Shown piece by piece: positions 34,443 to 43,900 of a stretch of 64,000 nucleotides of DNA. The stretch comes from Bacteroidaceae bacterium (lineage in GTDB: Bacteria > Bacteroidota > Bacteroidia > Bacteroidales > Bacteroidaceae). Under the pieces are notes generated by a model. It had not been told where the DNA came from. It saw nothing but the letters and a program-made list of their open reading frames with translations, and did not search any database. The position numbers were made by a program, and so were the translations under genes. The stretch is from the NCBI GenBank assembly GCA_017466325.1, contig JAFTUK010000008.1:1-64000 (forward strand). The letters are read 5' to 3'. How positions within the stretch are numbered: the first letter of the stretch is position 1; each line of letters starts with the position of its first letter.

Positions 34443-36044
34443 TTACGAACGCCTTCTCAACCCACTGAGTTTTGCAAGATACTCGATGCCGGCTACTGCC
34501 CATATGGGGACACGGCGTACATTAGTGCGCAGGGCAGGAATATCCAGCAGGAAGAAGGTCATTGTGGCAAAGAGGGATATCCAGATGATGATGCCATAGG
34601 ACTGCTTTATGGCAACGGCCATCATGGAGGGAAGGAAATCGTGCTCCATGAAGGCAGGGAAGTTAAACGTAGTCATGTCCAGTCCCGTAAGGGTGAGGTG
34701 CGAGCCGTAGCGTGCCATGTTGTCGCTGAGGAAGTGCGAGAAGATGCTGGTATAGAAACCATAGCCTGCCGCTCCAGCCAGATACATGTGGATGATGTTG
34801 AATACGAATAGTCCCATGAAGAACTCAAAGAGTTCGTGCACGGACTCGTGCAAGGCCCACATGAGACTGCTGGACAGAATGCAATAGGCACATCCGCGTA
34901 GGGCTATGGCCAGACGGAACTGCTCCAGATTGGTGTGCACGTCGAGGTTCACGTACATCAGTACGGCATACCCCAGGATGCAGGCAAAACCAATGCCCAG
35001 GAGTTTCCATATCTTCCACTTGAAGACCTTCAGCCAAAGCAGGGAAATGACTACACCCACATAGACTCCGGGCAGAGCCCACAGGTACTGTTCCTCCTTG
35101 GTGTGCTCCTCCAGATGGAAGACCTCCACGTAAAGTATCTCCTCCAGACAATGCTTGGCACCAAGCAGAAGTTCCGCCAGAGCCACCACGGCAAGGATGG
35201 CCACGACATTGCGGTAGGTGAAGATGCGCAGGGACAGAAGGGGTTGCTCCACGGTGCGCAGGCGGTGCAGGATGATGCCAAGGAGCAGCACGGACAGGCC
35301 TGCCATGATGCGTATCCCACGGTTGTCCATCCACATGAGGTAGTCGCCGTAGATGAGGATATAGGACACCATGAGCATGAGCACGCTGATGAGAAGTCCG
35401 CTCTGCAGGTCAAGACCCTTCAACGGCATGCGCTGTGGCATGGGACAGAAGGGGCGGCACAGAAGCAGTTGCGTCAGGACGATGAAGCACATGGTGCCTA
35501 CGGTGAAGACGTGCATCATCTGCCACGTGAAGTGGTATCCGAACCATGCTGCCAGGAAACCGCTGCCCTCTATGGCCGTTAGCAGGACAATGTGAAGGAC
35601 GGGGAAGAAGACGGCGAAGTCGCGCCTTGGTGTTATCCACAACTGTATGTTGCTCATGCACTCGAATGTGCCCTGCAACTTTGCCATGCCGGAGATGAAG
35701 CACACTATCATGAGCAGGCCCATATTGGTGCAATACATGGTGATGATGTTGCACACGGCTATGGTTATGGCGGCACCTATGAGCAGTTGCTGGTTGGTGA
35801 AGCGGAACTTCATCCTGAACAGCAACGGGAAATAGATGGCCATGCCTGCCAGGCCGCAATAGAGAAGCATGAGCAGGTCCTCGATCATAAAGTTGGTGGT
35901 CCCTCTGATACAATCCAGTGCTCCCAGATAGATACCGCCGGAGAACTGTACGCAAAAGACCGTGAGCACATATATCCACGGCCGGATGGCCTTGGGCACC
36001 CAACCGCGGAACATGGGCATGGAGAATGACATTGGCGCCTCCAT
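34443..36044 (-). CDS. MFS transporter, EmrB/DHA2-like
   Basis: From the Met at 36044 the protein has 533 residues. Its ATG shares a base with the stop of the HlyD gene (TGATG), which supports this start over 36062. About 14 hydrophobic helices are visible, starting with PWIYVLTVFCVQFSGGIYLG and ending with SYGIIIWISLFATMTFFLL, in line with 14-TM drug:proton antiporters. A loop rich in His and Glu (EVFHLEEHTKEEQYLW) lies mid-protein. It should work with the HlyD and TolC proteins encoded upstream as a tripartite efflux pump. Confidence 0.85.
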   Translation of the reverse strand: MEAPMSFSMPMFRGWVPKAIRPWIYVLTVFCVQFSGGIYLGALDCIRGTTNFMIEDLLMLLYCGLAGMAIYFPLLFRMKFRFTNQQLLIGAAITIAVCNIITMYCTNMGLLMIVCFISGMAKLQGTFECMSNIQLWITPRRDFAVFFPVLHIVLLTAIEGSGFLAAWFGYHFTWQMMHVFTVGTMCFIVLTQLLLCRPFCPMPQRMPLKGLDLQSGLLISVLMLMVSYILIYGDYLMWMDNRGIRIMAGLSVLLLGIILHRLRTVEQPLLSLRIFTYRNVVAILAVVALAELLLGAKHCLEEILYVEVFHLEEHTKEEQYLWALPGVYVGVVISLLWLKVFKWKIWKLLGIGFACILGYAVLMYVNLDVHTNLEQFRLAIALRGCAYCILSSSLMWALHESVHELFEFFMGLFVFNIIHMYLAGAAGYGFYTSIFSHFLSDNMARYGSHLTLTGLDMTTFNFPAFMEHDFLPSMMAVAIKQSYGIIIWISLFATMTFFLLDIPALRTNVRRVPIWAVAGIEYLAKLSGLRRRS

Positions 36045-37090
36045 CAGTACAGCACCTTGCATTCCACATTATATCCTGCACGCAGGCGTGCCAGGTCCTC
36101 GGGACTGTTTCCCTCCAAGGAAATACGCACCGTTATGCGTTGCTCCACCTTCACGAAGTTGCCCGTTGCATTGTCTATGGGCAGGAGTGAGAAAGAACTG
36201 CCCGTAGCATCGGAGATACGCTCCACGGTGCCCTCATACACCACACCCGGTACGGCATCGGCCTGCATCTGTACCTTGGCGCCCACCTGTATGTTGGGCA
36301 ACTGGCTCTCCTTGTAGTTGGCCTCCACCCACATGTCGGTATCGTCCACTATGTTCACCAGCGTCTGGCCGGGGTTCACCAACTGCCCCTCCTGTATGTC
36401 CTTGGTGCCGAGCACGCCGTCCGTGGTGGCAATGATGTAGCAATAGGACAGGTTCAGGCGTGCCAAAGCCACGGCGGCCTCGGCCAGGCGCAGTGTTGCC
36501 TGTGCGGCGGAAAGGTGGTATCCCTGCTCGGTCTTCACCATCGACTGGGTGGCATGTGAGCGCTGTACCTGCTGGTATCGTGCCTTGGCAGAGAGGTATG
36601 CCGTGCGCATGTTGTCGTACTGTTGTTGGGTGACGGCTTTCTGTGCCAGGAGTTTATCGAAGCGGCAGTATTCGCGCTCGGCATTCTCCATGTTCACGCG
36701 GGCCTCCTCAATACCGGCCTCGGTAACGTGCATGTTGCTCTGCGTGGTCTGTATGCTTGTACCTGTGGCCTTCAGCCCCTCCTGGGCACGTGCCAGGTCA
36801 GCCTCGGCCTGAGCCAGGCGCAGGCGGAACTCGGTATCCTCGATGATGACCAGCGTATCTCCCTTCCTTACGGGCTGGAACTCCTGAAAGCGCACCTCGC
36901 GGATGAAGCCCTGCACACGGGTGTTCTGTGGCACTATGTGCTGACGCACACGCGCATTGTCGGTAAACTCCACATCTCCGAAGTGCACGAACTGGCAAAC
37001 CACGAAGACGGCACCTGCCACAAGCAGCAGGACAATGAAGATGTTATAAACTATTCGGCTGATATTGTTCTTTTCCATTATTTCCATCAT
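36044..37090 (-). CDS. HlyD/EmrA-family membrane fusion protein
   Basis: About 348 residues from the Met at 37090 (MMEIMEKNN; 37078 and 37132 are alternatives). One N-terminal helix (IVYNIFIVLLLVAGAVFVVCQF) is followed by TDNARVRQHIVPQNTRVQGFIREVRFQEFQPVRKGDTLVIIEDTEF, the biotinyl-lipoyl domain of EmrA. Then come a coiled-coil hairpin (about 85-200, Ala/Gln/Glu-rich) and beta-barrel segments (QEGQLVNPGQTLVNIVDDTDMWVEANYKE). It links the inner-membrane MFS pump to the outer-membrane channel. Confidence 0.92.
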   Translation of the reverse strand: MMEIMEKNNISRIVYNIFIVLLLVAGAVFVVCQFVHFGDVEFTDNARVRQHIVPQNTRVQGFIREVRFQEFQPVRKGDTLVIIEDTEFRLRLAQAEADLARAQEGLKATGTSIQTTQSNMHVTEAGIEEARVNMENAEREYCRFDKLLAQKAVTQQQYDNMRTAYLSAKARYQQVQRSHATQSMVKTEQGYHLSAAQATLRLAEAAVALARLNLSYCYIIATTDGVLGTKDIQEGQLVNPGQTLVNIVDDTDMWVEANYKESQLPNIQVGAKVQMQADAVPGVVYEGTVERISDATGSSFSLLPIDNATGNFVKVEQRITVRISLEGNSPEDLARLRAGYNVECKVLY

Positions 37091-37180
37091 TATATTTTTA
37101 AATTGACTGTTTTTTGTATTTAGTTGGAGCACAGGAAATCACAGATGGGACATATTTACACAGTCCCAATCAAGCGTCTA

Positions 37181-37215
37181 CCGATTTCCGTTTTCCGTTC
37201 TCCGATTTCCGTTTT
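37181..37215 (-). repeat. 7-bp tandem repeat at the TolC-like gene stop codon, five units
   Basis: Starting on the last base of the TGA: AAAACGG, AAATCGG, AGAACGG, AAAACGG, AAATCGG. Confidence 0.9.
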
Positions 37216-38609
37216 CAAAGTCCTCCCACGGTATATTTCAGTTTGTAGTAGTTGTAGAGCAGGGAGATGTAGGCATCCACCAGTGCCATTTCTGCCGCCA
37301 GTTTCATATTGGAAGCATCCAGCATGTCGGTGAGCAGAGCCAGGTCGTTCTCATAGCGGTTGTTCACCACATCGTAGTTCTGAACTGCCAGATCCACCTG
37401 TTTGCGCTGGGTCTTCACGTCGGTAAAGGAGGTAAGGAAGTTGACATACTCAGCCTGCACACGGGAGTCCATGTGCTCGCGTGCCATGGCCAGACGCTCG
37501 ACCGACTGGCGGTGCTCCTTCTTGGCCTTGCGTATGGCGTTGCGGTTGTTCCAGAGACTGCTGAGTTCGTATTTCACTCCCAGGCCCACGAACCATGAGT
37601 TCACGTTGGCATCCACGGGAATCAGGTCGTTCACAAAAGGACCGCCCAGATTATCCTCTATGACCATAGCCACCGTGGGACGTGAGGCGGCTTTCACGCC
37701 GTTCACCTTCTCCTCTGCCATGGACACGGCAAGGCCTGCCTGTCGCAACTCGGGATTATTGCTCTGAGCCAGGGTCTGCCAAGCATCCTCCGCCTCATGT
37801 GCCTTCAGTGCAAGGCCGGTGGAGACAAGATATGCCGAGTCAGGCAACACCACCATACCTTCGGGCAGATGCAGGGTGGTGACCAACTGATGGTTGATGA
37901 TGGACCTGGCATCCTGCAAACGGGTGCGTGTCAACTGGAGGCTCTGCAACTGCAACTCATATCGGGTAAGGTCGTTCTGCAACACAGTGCCCTGCTCCAT
38001 CCTGGCCTTCATGTTCCCTATCACCTGCCTGGTAAGGGCAATGTTCTTGTCCACCACCTTCAACTGGTTGCCCAGGCGGAACAGGTCCAGATAGAAGCCC
38101 GTCAGGAGGAATCGCACCTGCTGGCGGTCCTTCTCCACATCCAGCACAGCCATCTCCTTGCCCAGGCCTGCCATGCGTATGCCCGAGGATATGGCACCTC
38201 CGGAGTATATCACCTGAGTGACCTGGGCCGTGAAATAGTTGCCCCAGTGCGGAGTGTCCTGCTTGCCGTTCGTCACCTTCTGTGGTCCCAGGCCTGCCAG
38301 GATAACGTCCGTGGTTCCCGAGGTGGAGAACCCACGGCTCATCAGCGTGGCATTGCCAATGTAACTGCCAGACAGGCTTAGGTTCACCTGTGGCAAACGG
38401 GCACTGCGGGCGGCTTTCTCGCCTTCAGTGGCGGCCTCCAGCCCAATGCTCCCTACTCGTATGGCACGGCTCTCGCGCTCGGCCAATTCATAGATTTCGT
38501 GCAGGCCCATCACCCTACCCTCTCCTATGGCAAGGGTATCTTGGGCGCGCATTCGAGAAGCAGACATCATTGCCGGTAGCAACAATGCCAGCCAAATGGT
38601 TTTCTTCAT
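37215..38609 (-). CDS. TolC-family outer-membrane efflux channel
   Basis: 464 residues with a signal peptide (IWLALLLPAMMSASRMRAQ). The TolC pattern is repeated twice: long helices with ALA/ARSARLPQVNLSLSGSY near residue 75 and RQAGLAVSMAEEKVNGVKAASRPTVAM near residue 290, each followed by an outer-membrane strand. It precedes the HlyD and MFS genes on the same strand, so the three encode a complete pump. A regulator is not visible next to them. Confidence 0.92.
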   Translation of the reverse strand: MKKTIWLALLLPAMMSASRMRAQDTLAIGEGRVMGLHEIYELAERESRAIRVGSIGLEAATEGEKAARSARLPQVNLSLSGSYIGNATLMSRGFSTSGTTDVILAGLGPQKVTNGKQDTPHWGNYFTAQVTQVIYSGGAISSGIRMAGLGKEMAVLDVEKDRQQVRFLLTGFYLDLFRLGNQLKVVDKNIALTRQVIGNMKARMEQGTVLQNDLTRYELQLQSLQLTRTRLQDARSIINHQLVTTLHLPEGMVVLPDSAYLVSTGLALKAHEAEDAWQTLAQSNNPELRQAGLAVSMAEEKVNGVKAASRPTVAMVIEDNLGGPFVNDLIPVDANVNSWFVGLGVKYELSSLWNNRNAIRKAKKEHRQSVERLAMAREHMDSRVQAEYVNFLTSFTDVKTQRKQVDLAVQNYDVVNNRYENDLALLTDMLDASNMKLAAEMALVDAYISLLYNYYKLKYTVGGL

Positions 38610-38651
38610 ACCTTATTATATTATATAGCGGTTAGCGGGGATTATTCTATG

Positions 38652-38659
38652 CAAAAGTA
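38652..38659 (-). promoter_or_regulatory. Promoter -7 box of the efflux operon
   Basis: TACTTTTG on the minus strand, 43 bases before the TolC-like gene. No convincing -33 element. Confidence 0.5.
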
Positions 38660-38902
38660 TGAAAAAATACGGCGTACAGGTTCTCTGCACACCGCAACCT
38701 TTTAAGATTGTTTAACACTCCGACTTTACGTTTCCATGAAAATACGCTAACGTTCTCCTGTTATATGAGATGTGTTTCTTTTCTTCTCAACACATAAAAT
38801 AAAGCTATGTTATGCTACACGGGAAGGGCAAAAACGAGGTCACATCTTGAACAATGGGAAAGAAACATTCCGTATATATACCCCAATGACAATTATTTTT
38901 CG

Positions 38903-38910
38903 TATGTTTG
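38903..38910 (+). promoter_or_regulatory. Promoter -7 box of the TerB-DnaJ gene
   Basis: TATGTTTG, 29 bases before the ATG at 38939. The spacer 38610-38938 holds this box and the divergent one; nothing else was recognised. Confidence 0.5.
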
Positions 38911-38938
38911 CACCCGAATTCATTAAAAGGAATCAACT

Positions 38939-39709
38939 ATGGGATTTGGAAAATGGATTGGGGGCATTGTCGGCTTTATGGCGGCGGGTCCCTTAGGTGC
39001 CCTGGCAGGCTATGCCTTGGGCAAACTGTTTGAAGACAACGGCAACAACTATGACAACGGACAATCCACCTATGCCGACCCCGTTTATGGACAGAGGAAC
39101 AGTTTCCTGTTCTCCCTACTGGTGATGGCATCGTACATCATCAAGGCCGACGGCAAGGTGATGCATAGCGAAATGGAATTTGTCCGCCAGTTCCTTCGCG
39201 TCAACTTCGGCGAAGCGGCCGTAAGCGAGGGCAACCAGATTCTGCTCAACCTCTTCGAGCAGAGGAAACAGATGGATGCCAAGAACCCGGCCGCCTTCAG
39301 GAATGCCATCCACGAGTGCGGTTTGCAGATAAGGCAGAACATGAGTTATGAGCAACGCCTGCAACTGCTCAGTTTCCTTGCCAAGATAGCGCAAAGCGAC
39401 GGCAATGTATGCCAGGCGGAAATCGAGGCCTTGAAAGAAGTGTCCATAGCAATGGGGCTCTCTGCCGAGGAGGTGGAGTCAATGATGAACCTGGGTGGAA
39501 AGTCTCTGGAGCAGGCCTACAAAGTCCTTGAAGTAGACCCCTCTGCCTCGGACGATGATGTAAAGAAAGCCTACCGCAAATTGGCACTAAAGCACCATCC
39601 CGACAAGGTGGCAACCTTAGGCGAAGACGTTAAGAAAGCGGCAGAAGAAAAGTTCCGTCAAATCAACGATGCCAAGGAAATGATATTCAAGGCAAGGGGG
39701 ATAAAGTAA
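38939..39709 (+). CDS. DjlA-like protein: glycine zipper, TerB domain, C-terminal J domain
   Basis: 256 residues. Residues about 7-31 are a Gly/Ala zipper ([21 protein letters not shown]) that could insert in or contact membrane. Residues about 55-175 form a TerB-like helical domain ([51 protein letters not shown]). It has two copies of the A.SDG.v...E metal-binding-type motif. Residues about 192-256 are a J domain with the HPD tripeptide in [10 protein letters not shown]. Such proteins are DnaK co-chaperones of the DjlA type. Confidence 0.88.
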   Translation: MGFGKWIGGIVGFMAAGPLGALAGYALGKLFEDNGNNYDNGQSTYADPVYGQRNSFLFSLLVMASYIIKADGKVMHSEMEFVRQFLRVNFGEAAVSEGNQILLNLFEQRKQMDAKNPAAFRNAIHECGLQIRQNMSYEQRLQLLSFLAKIAQSDGNVCQAEIEALKEVSIAMGLSAEEVESMMNLGGKSLEQAYKVLEVDPSASDDDVKKAYRKLALKHHPDKVATLGEDVKKAAEEKFRQINDAKEMIFKARGIK

Positions 39710-39735
39710 AATCCCTCAAATCCATAAACATGGCA

Positions 39736-39767
39736 ATGCCCCGGACCCTTACGAGAGTTCGGGGCAT
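39736..39767. terminator. Hairpin between convergent genes
   Basis: ATGCCCCG (39736-39743) pairs with CGGGGCAT (39760-39767). There is no T-run. It lies 27 bases after the TerB-DnaJ stop. Confidence 0.5.
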
Positions 39768-39795
39768 GTTGTATGCAGATACCTGTCAACAACCC

Positions 39796-39860
39796 AGTAC
39801 TCCGTGCGGGTACTGCAGTACCCGTGCGAGAGTACTGTAGTACCCGCACGGGAGTACTGA
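39796..39860. repeat. 22-bp tandem repeat (three copies), AGTAC type
   Basis: Units at 39796 (21 bp), 39817 and 39839 (22 bp each) start with AGTAC and end with GTACTGN. Units one and three are inverted relative to each other in the core (CCGTGCGGG versus CCCGCACGG), so the whole array can also fold as a long hairpin. It lies between the convergent TerB-DnaJ and DUF6078 genes. Confidence 0.9.
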
Positions 39861-39919
39861 GGTGGTTTCTGGGGAAGAATCCTTTGACTGTGTAGTCTAA
39901 TGATTTTGGCAGACTACAA

Positions 39920-40354
39920 TCAGTCGAAATAGTTTGTGAGTTCTTCGTAATTGTCAAAGGCAATCTTATCGTGGAATCCCACTTCTGCAAGAGCAGCAAG
40001 GACTGTTTCCTGCTCGGCAGGAGAAAGGGCAGTAAGTCCACGACGTCTGTCGAAATAACCGTTACGTCCAAAGCGGCCTATTAGCGTTGTCATGAATCTC
40101 TGATACTGTTCGGGCAACAAGCATTTCTGGACGTTGGTAAATCCACGGGCATACAACACCGGCTTGGCACTGCGGTAGAATTGGCAATCCTTGTCCTTGG
40201 AGCAAAGTTTGGGGTTAATCAATCGGATATAAGTCTGAGTCTCCATCAACTGAGGGTATGCCACAAAATGCAGGCAATCAGCAGACAACGGACAATCGGA
40301 GTATTGGCATGCGGCAAACTCTGCCGGCAAGGAAGAATATGTTTTCTTATGCAT
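39920..40354 (-). CDS. DUF6078-type small cysteine-containing protein
   Basis: 144 residues without signal or membrane segment. The N-terminal half has five Cys in CQYSDCPLSADC and NPKLCSKDKDCQFYR, a spacing that could bind zinc or an iron-sulfur cluster. The C-terminal half is helical (LPEQYQRFMTTLIGRFGRNGYFDRRRGL; SPAEQETVLAALAEVG). It looks like a Bacteroidales-specific family I associate with DUF6078. The function is not known. Confidence 0.65.
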   Translation of the reverse strand: MHKKTYSSLPAEFAACQYSDCPLSADCLHFVAYPQLMETQTYIRLINPKLCSKDKDCQFYRSAKPVLYARGFTNVQKCLLPEQYQRFMTTLIGRFGRNGYFDRRRGLTALSPAEQETVLAALAEVGFHDKIAFDNYEELTNYFD

Positions 40355-40402
40355 GGTATTATTGGACCTTTTTTATGCTATGTAACAGTGTGCCACCCTC
40401 CC

Positions 40403-40774
40403 CTACTTCATGAACACGAAGTACACCGCCATGATCATGCACACGAAGGCGGCAAGGTGGTTCCAGTGCAGGGATTCGCCTCGGAAGCAGGTTACGGTGT
40501 AGATGGTGAAGACCACGAGGGTGATTACCTCCTGGATAATCTTCAACTGAAACAAGGAGAAGGGACCTCCGTTGCCACGGAAACCATAGTGGTTGGCCGG
40601 AATCATGAAACAGTATTCCATCAGTGCCAGACCCCAGGATATGAGTATGATGACATACAGAGGTGTGTTGCCGTGCAGGATGTGCATATCCTGCAACTTC
40701 AGGTGTCCGTACCATGCAAGTGTCATGAATATGTTGGACACAATAAGGAGGAGAATGGGTAGAATGTAATTCAT
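40403..40774 (-). CDS. DUF486 small membrane protein (DMT superfamily)
   Basis: 123 residues with four helices (ILPILLLIVSNIFMTLAWYGHL, LYVIILISWGLALMEYCFMIPANHYG, IIQEVITLVVFTIYTVTCF, LAAFVCMIMAVYFVFMK). WYGHLK, the segment E-Y-C-F-M-I-P-A-N and GPFSLFQLKIIQEV are family hallmarks. It is an inner-membrane protein of unknown transport role. Confidence 0.85.
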   Translation of the reverse strand: MNYILPILLLIVSNIFMTLAWYGHLKLQDMHILHGNTPLYVIILISWGLALMEYCFMIPANHYGFRGNGGPFSLFQLKIIQEVITLVVFTIYTVTCFRGESLHWNHLAAFVCMIMAVYFVFMK

Positions 40775-40812
40775 ATAGGTTTAGAGTTTACTGAGTAGTG
40801 AGTAGTGGGCGA

Positions 40813-40833
40813 TTTCGTTTTCCGTTTTCCGTT
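40813..40833 (-). repeat. 7-bp tandem repeat, three units, in the sprA-DUF486 spacer
   Basis: AACGGAA, AACGGAA, AACGAAA on the minus strand, the same heptamers as those at the sprA stop codon 55 bases away. Confidence 0.75.
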
Positions 40834-40887
40834 CGTCATAGAACACTGATGACACAGATGCGACGGATTTACACAGATTCAGTTCCG

Positions 40888-40929
40888 CTCACCTTTTACC
40901 TTTCCGTTTTCCGTTTTCACCTTTCCGTT
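40888..40929 (-). repeat. 7-bp tandem repeat just after the sprA stop codon, six units
   Basis: AACGGAA, AGGTGAA, AACGGAA, AACGGAA, AGGTAAA, AGGTGAG in register, starting four bases after the TAA. Confidence 0.9.
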
Positions 40930-40933
40930 CGTT

Positions 40934-43900
40934 TTACCTTGTCAGTGCAAACTTCATACTGAGACCGAAGTCCTGTGTTACGGTGGGATATGCCGATGAC
41001 GAGAGCAGAGGAGCGGAGCGCTGGCGGTCGTAGAAGAGCGTCATGGTAACGTAGCGGCTCATGGTATAGTCTGCACGGAACGAGGCCTTCACCGCCTTGT
41101 TGCCGGAGGTTGCCTCGGACAGGCCTGTCTGAATGTCACGGCGGATGGCATCCTGATTGCGTATTGAGAAGTCGAAACGCAGGGACAAGGCATGTGCAAA
41201 GTTGCTCTTGCTGCTGCTCTTTATGTTCTCGCGTCCGTCGCTACGCGTTTCGCGGTTCTTCAGGGCACGGCTCTTTGAGGTGCTGCGCATGGCCTTCTTG
41301 CTGGCACGCTTGCTGCCGAATATGCTGCCCAGGCGGAAATCGTTTATCTTGTATCCCCATCCCAGAACGAAGTCGCGCGACCCCGTTTCCGTGAGTTGTG
41401 CACTGGTGATGGACAGGTTCATGACGCGGGTGGTACGGTACTCAGCCTTCAGGGTCATGTTGTTATGGAATGTGAAGTTCAGGCCGATAAGCGGAGCGAA
41501 ACTCTCGTTTATGCTCACCATGCTGATGTCGTAGCAACTGCTGGGTTGGAATGCCCCGGTAGCTTGATTGGTAGTGAAACCCATATCCGTACCGTGCATG
41601 AACTCCATCCACGAAGCGTATGAGTTGTAGGAACCTACGGCATATACGCTCTTGTAGCCGTGTGTCACCGTCACGCTCTTGAAGTAGTCGCGTATGAAGG
41701 GCAGGTTGGAAAGTCCCTTGTAGGTCAGTGTCCAGTTGGGGAGCATCCTTGCCAGAGACGGGAAGATGTTCAGTTCGCGTGTGGTGCCTCCACCGGTGTA
41801 TGCGGCAAGGAAGGCCGGTACCATCACGTCAGCACCATACATGTTCACAGGCGTAGTGTTGCCCTTTGCCGGGTCTCCGGCACTGCCCAGATAGGGACGG
41901 CCCGACGGGTCCTTGCCACCGATGTACTGAGCCTCCACACGTTGCTGGTATACCGGCAACATGGAACGGAACTTCTCGAACGTGGGGCTGTAGTAGCCGT
42001 TGGAGGCATTGCCTGTACCGGCAAAGGCAGAACCAAGTGAAACGATGGTCATGTTGAAGGAACCTGTCTGTGTGGTGGGTGAACCCTCATACATATATTG
42101 TATGCTCTTTGAGCGGTTCATGGTGCGGGACATGTTCAGATCTATCTTCAGGTCGGTGAAGGGTTCCAGCGTGGCCTTTATCTGCAGGTCCTCTGTGGTG
42201 GACGAGGTGGCAGGGGTGGACAGGCTGTCCGCACAGATGAGCCAGCCGCGGTCCTTGGCCGTCTCTATGTAGTTGTCGGACACGAAACCGAAACCGAAGC
42301 CTACACCAGGAGCGAAACCGTGAGCGGAAGTCATTCGCTGGCCCAACAGGTCGCCTACCTCAGGCATGAAACCAGACATGGACAGGTTGTAGGAGTTTCG
42401 GTACGACACGGACACATTCCTTACCATCATGGCAAAACGTGCTCCTGCCTGAGCCCACTTGTACCACTTCTCTTCGCTCAACTTAGGTTTGGCTATCACG
42501 TTGATACGAACCTTGGAGGTATCCATGGCCTGTGTCATCAGCACGATCTTGTTTTCGTCCAGTTTCTTGTACTTCACCTTGTAGTCGTGTCCCTTGCTGT
42601 CCTGGATGCGGACGATGAGACGCTTTGACTTCTGGTTGTGTGTTATGGTCATGGCACTGTCCGGGGCAAGCACTATTTCGCGTGCATAGCCCTGTGTGCG
42701 CTTCTTCCTGTCCTTCTGGGCCGATGTGCCCTTGGCATTGGATTGCGTACCCTTGGGCATGGTGCGTGCCAGTATGCTGTCCACGCTCTCACCGGTCCTC
42801 TTGGATTCCTCCTCGGCCTTCAGGCGTGCCTCTTCCATCTTGTCCTTTTCGCGCTGTTCCTTTTCCTTCTCACGCTTCTTCTCGTTGCGCTTCTTGTTGG
42901 CTTCGGACTTGGCATTGGAAGCAGAAAAGACACGGTTCACCTCCTTCAGGAAGGGAGACTTGTTGTATAGGGTCTCCAGTGCCAGTTTGCCATTTACGTT
43001 TATGCTGCGCTGTGTGTTGATGGTATGGCCCAGACTGGTTCCGTCCTCCAGTTCGGCACCACGTTTCCATGAATATTGCGAGTTGTAGGATGCATCGGCG
43101 GTTATCCAGTCAAATGCCGGCAACTTGTTGATGGGCAGTTTGTAGGACATCGTGGCACTCTGGCTGTAGTCCAGCGGACGGCCGAAGCCGGCAAGGCTGA
43201 GGTTCACACTGTCCTTCCATGCCTCGTACTCATCGGGATAGAGGTCCTTGTTGACCACCACATTGGGTTGTTCCACCTCGGCATGCGTGGCGCTCTGGAA
43301 GGAGAAGTGCAGAGCCTTGAAGATGTCCCAACGCAGTGAGAAGTTGCGGTTCCACAGATATGTGCTGCTCCATGTGACAGGCAGGGTCTGGGAATTGCCG
43401 ATGTTCTCCAGGTCGCGCTCCTGCAGTTCATAGTAGGTACGTCCCAGGTCTGTGTTGAAGGTAACGCTCTGCGGAGCGAACGCTATGTTCTGGTCCTTTA
43501 TTATCTGTGCCCACTTGTTCTTGGTACTCCACTTGCTGAAGGGTTCCCAGTTCTTCCAGTTCGGCGACCAGGCATAGGACATGGAGGCCTTCCATGATTT
43601 GTTGTACTCATAAACCGTGGTCTCTCCCTTGTCCTCGCTATCCGAACTGGAGTATGAGAAGGTGAAGTTGGCAGGGTCGTAGGGCATGGGATGCTTCTTG
43701 CTGGCGATGTTCACCTTGGCTCCGGTAATGGAGAAGTTGCGGTTCACGGACCTGGTGGATGTCAGGGAGACAATGGAGTCCTTCTCCTCCTGTGTCTGCG
43801 TGGCATCTAGGGCATCGGACAGGAGCATGTCCGTGTCGAGCGGGTTGTACTTGGGCTTGACAATGTGCTTGCTGTAACTGTAGTACACGGGGACAGTCAC

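Noticed and set aside
40815-40930. tRNA or small RNA gene in the sprA-DUF486 spacer
   Set aside because: No cloverleaf is visible; the sequence is accounted for mainly by heptamer repeats.
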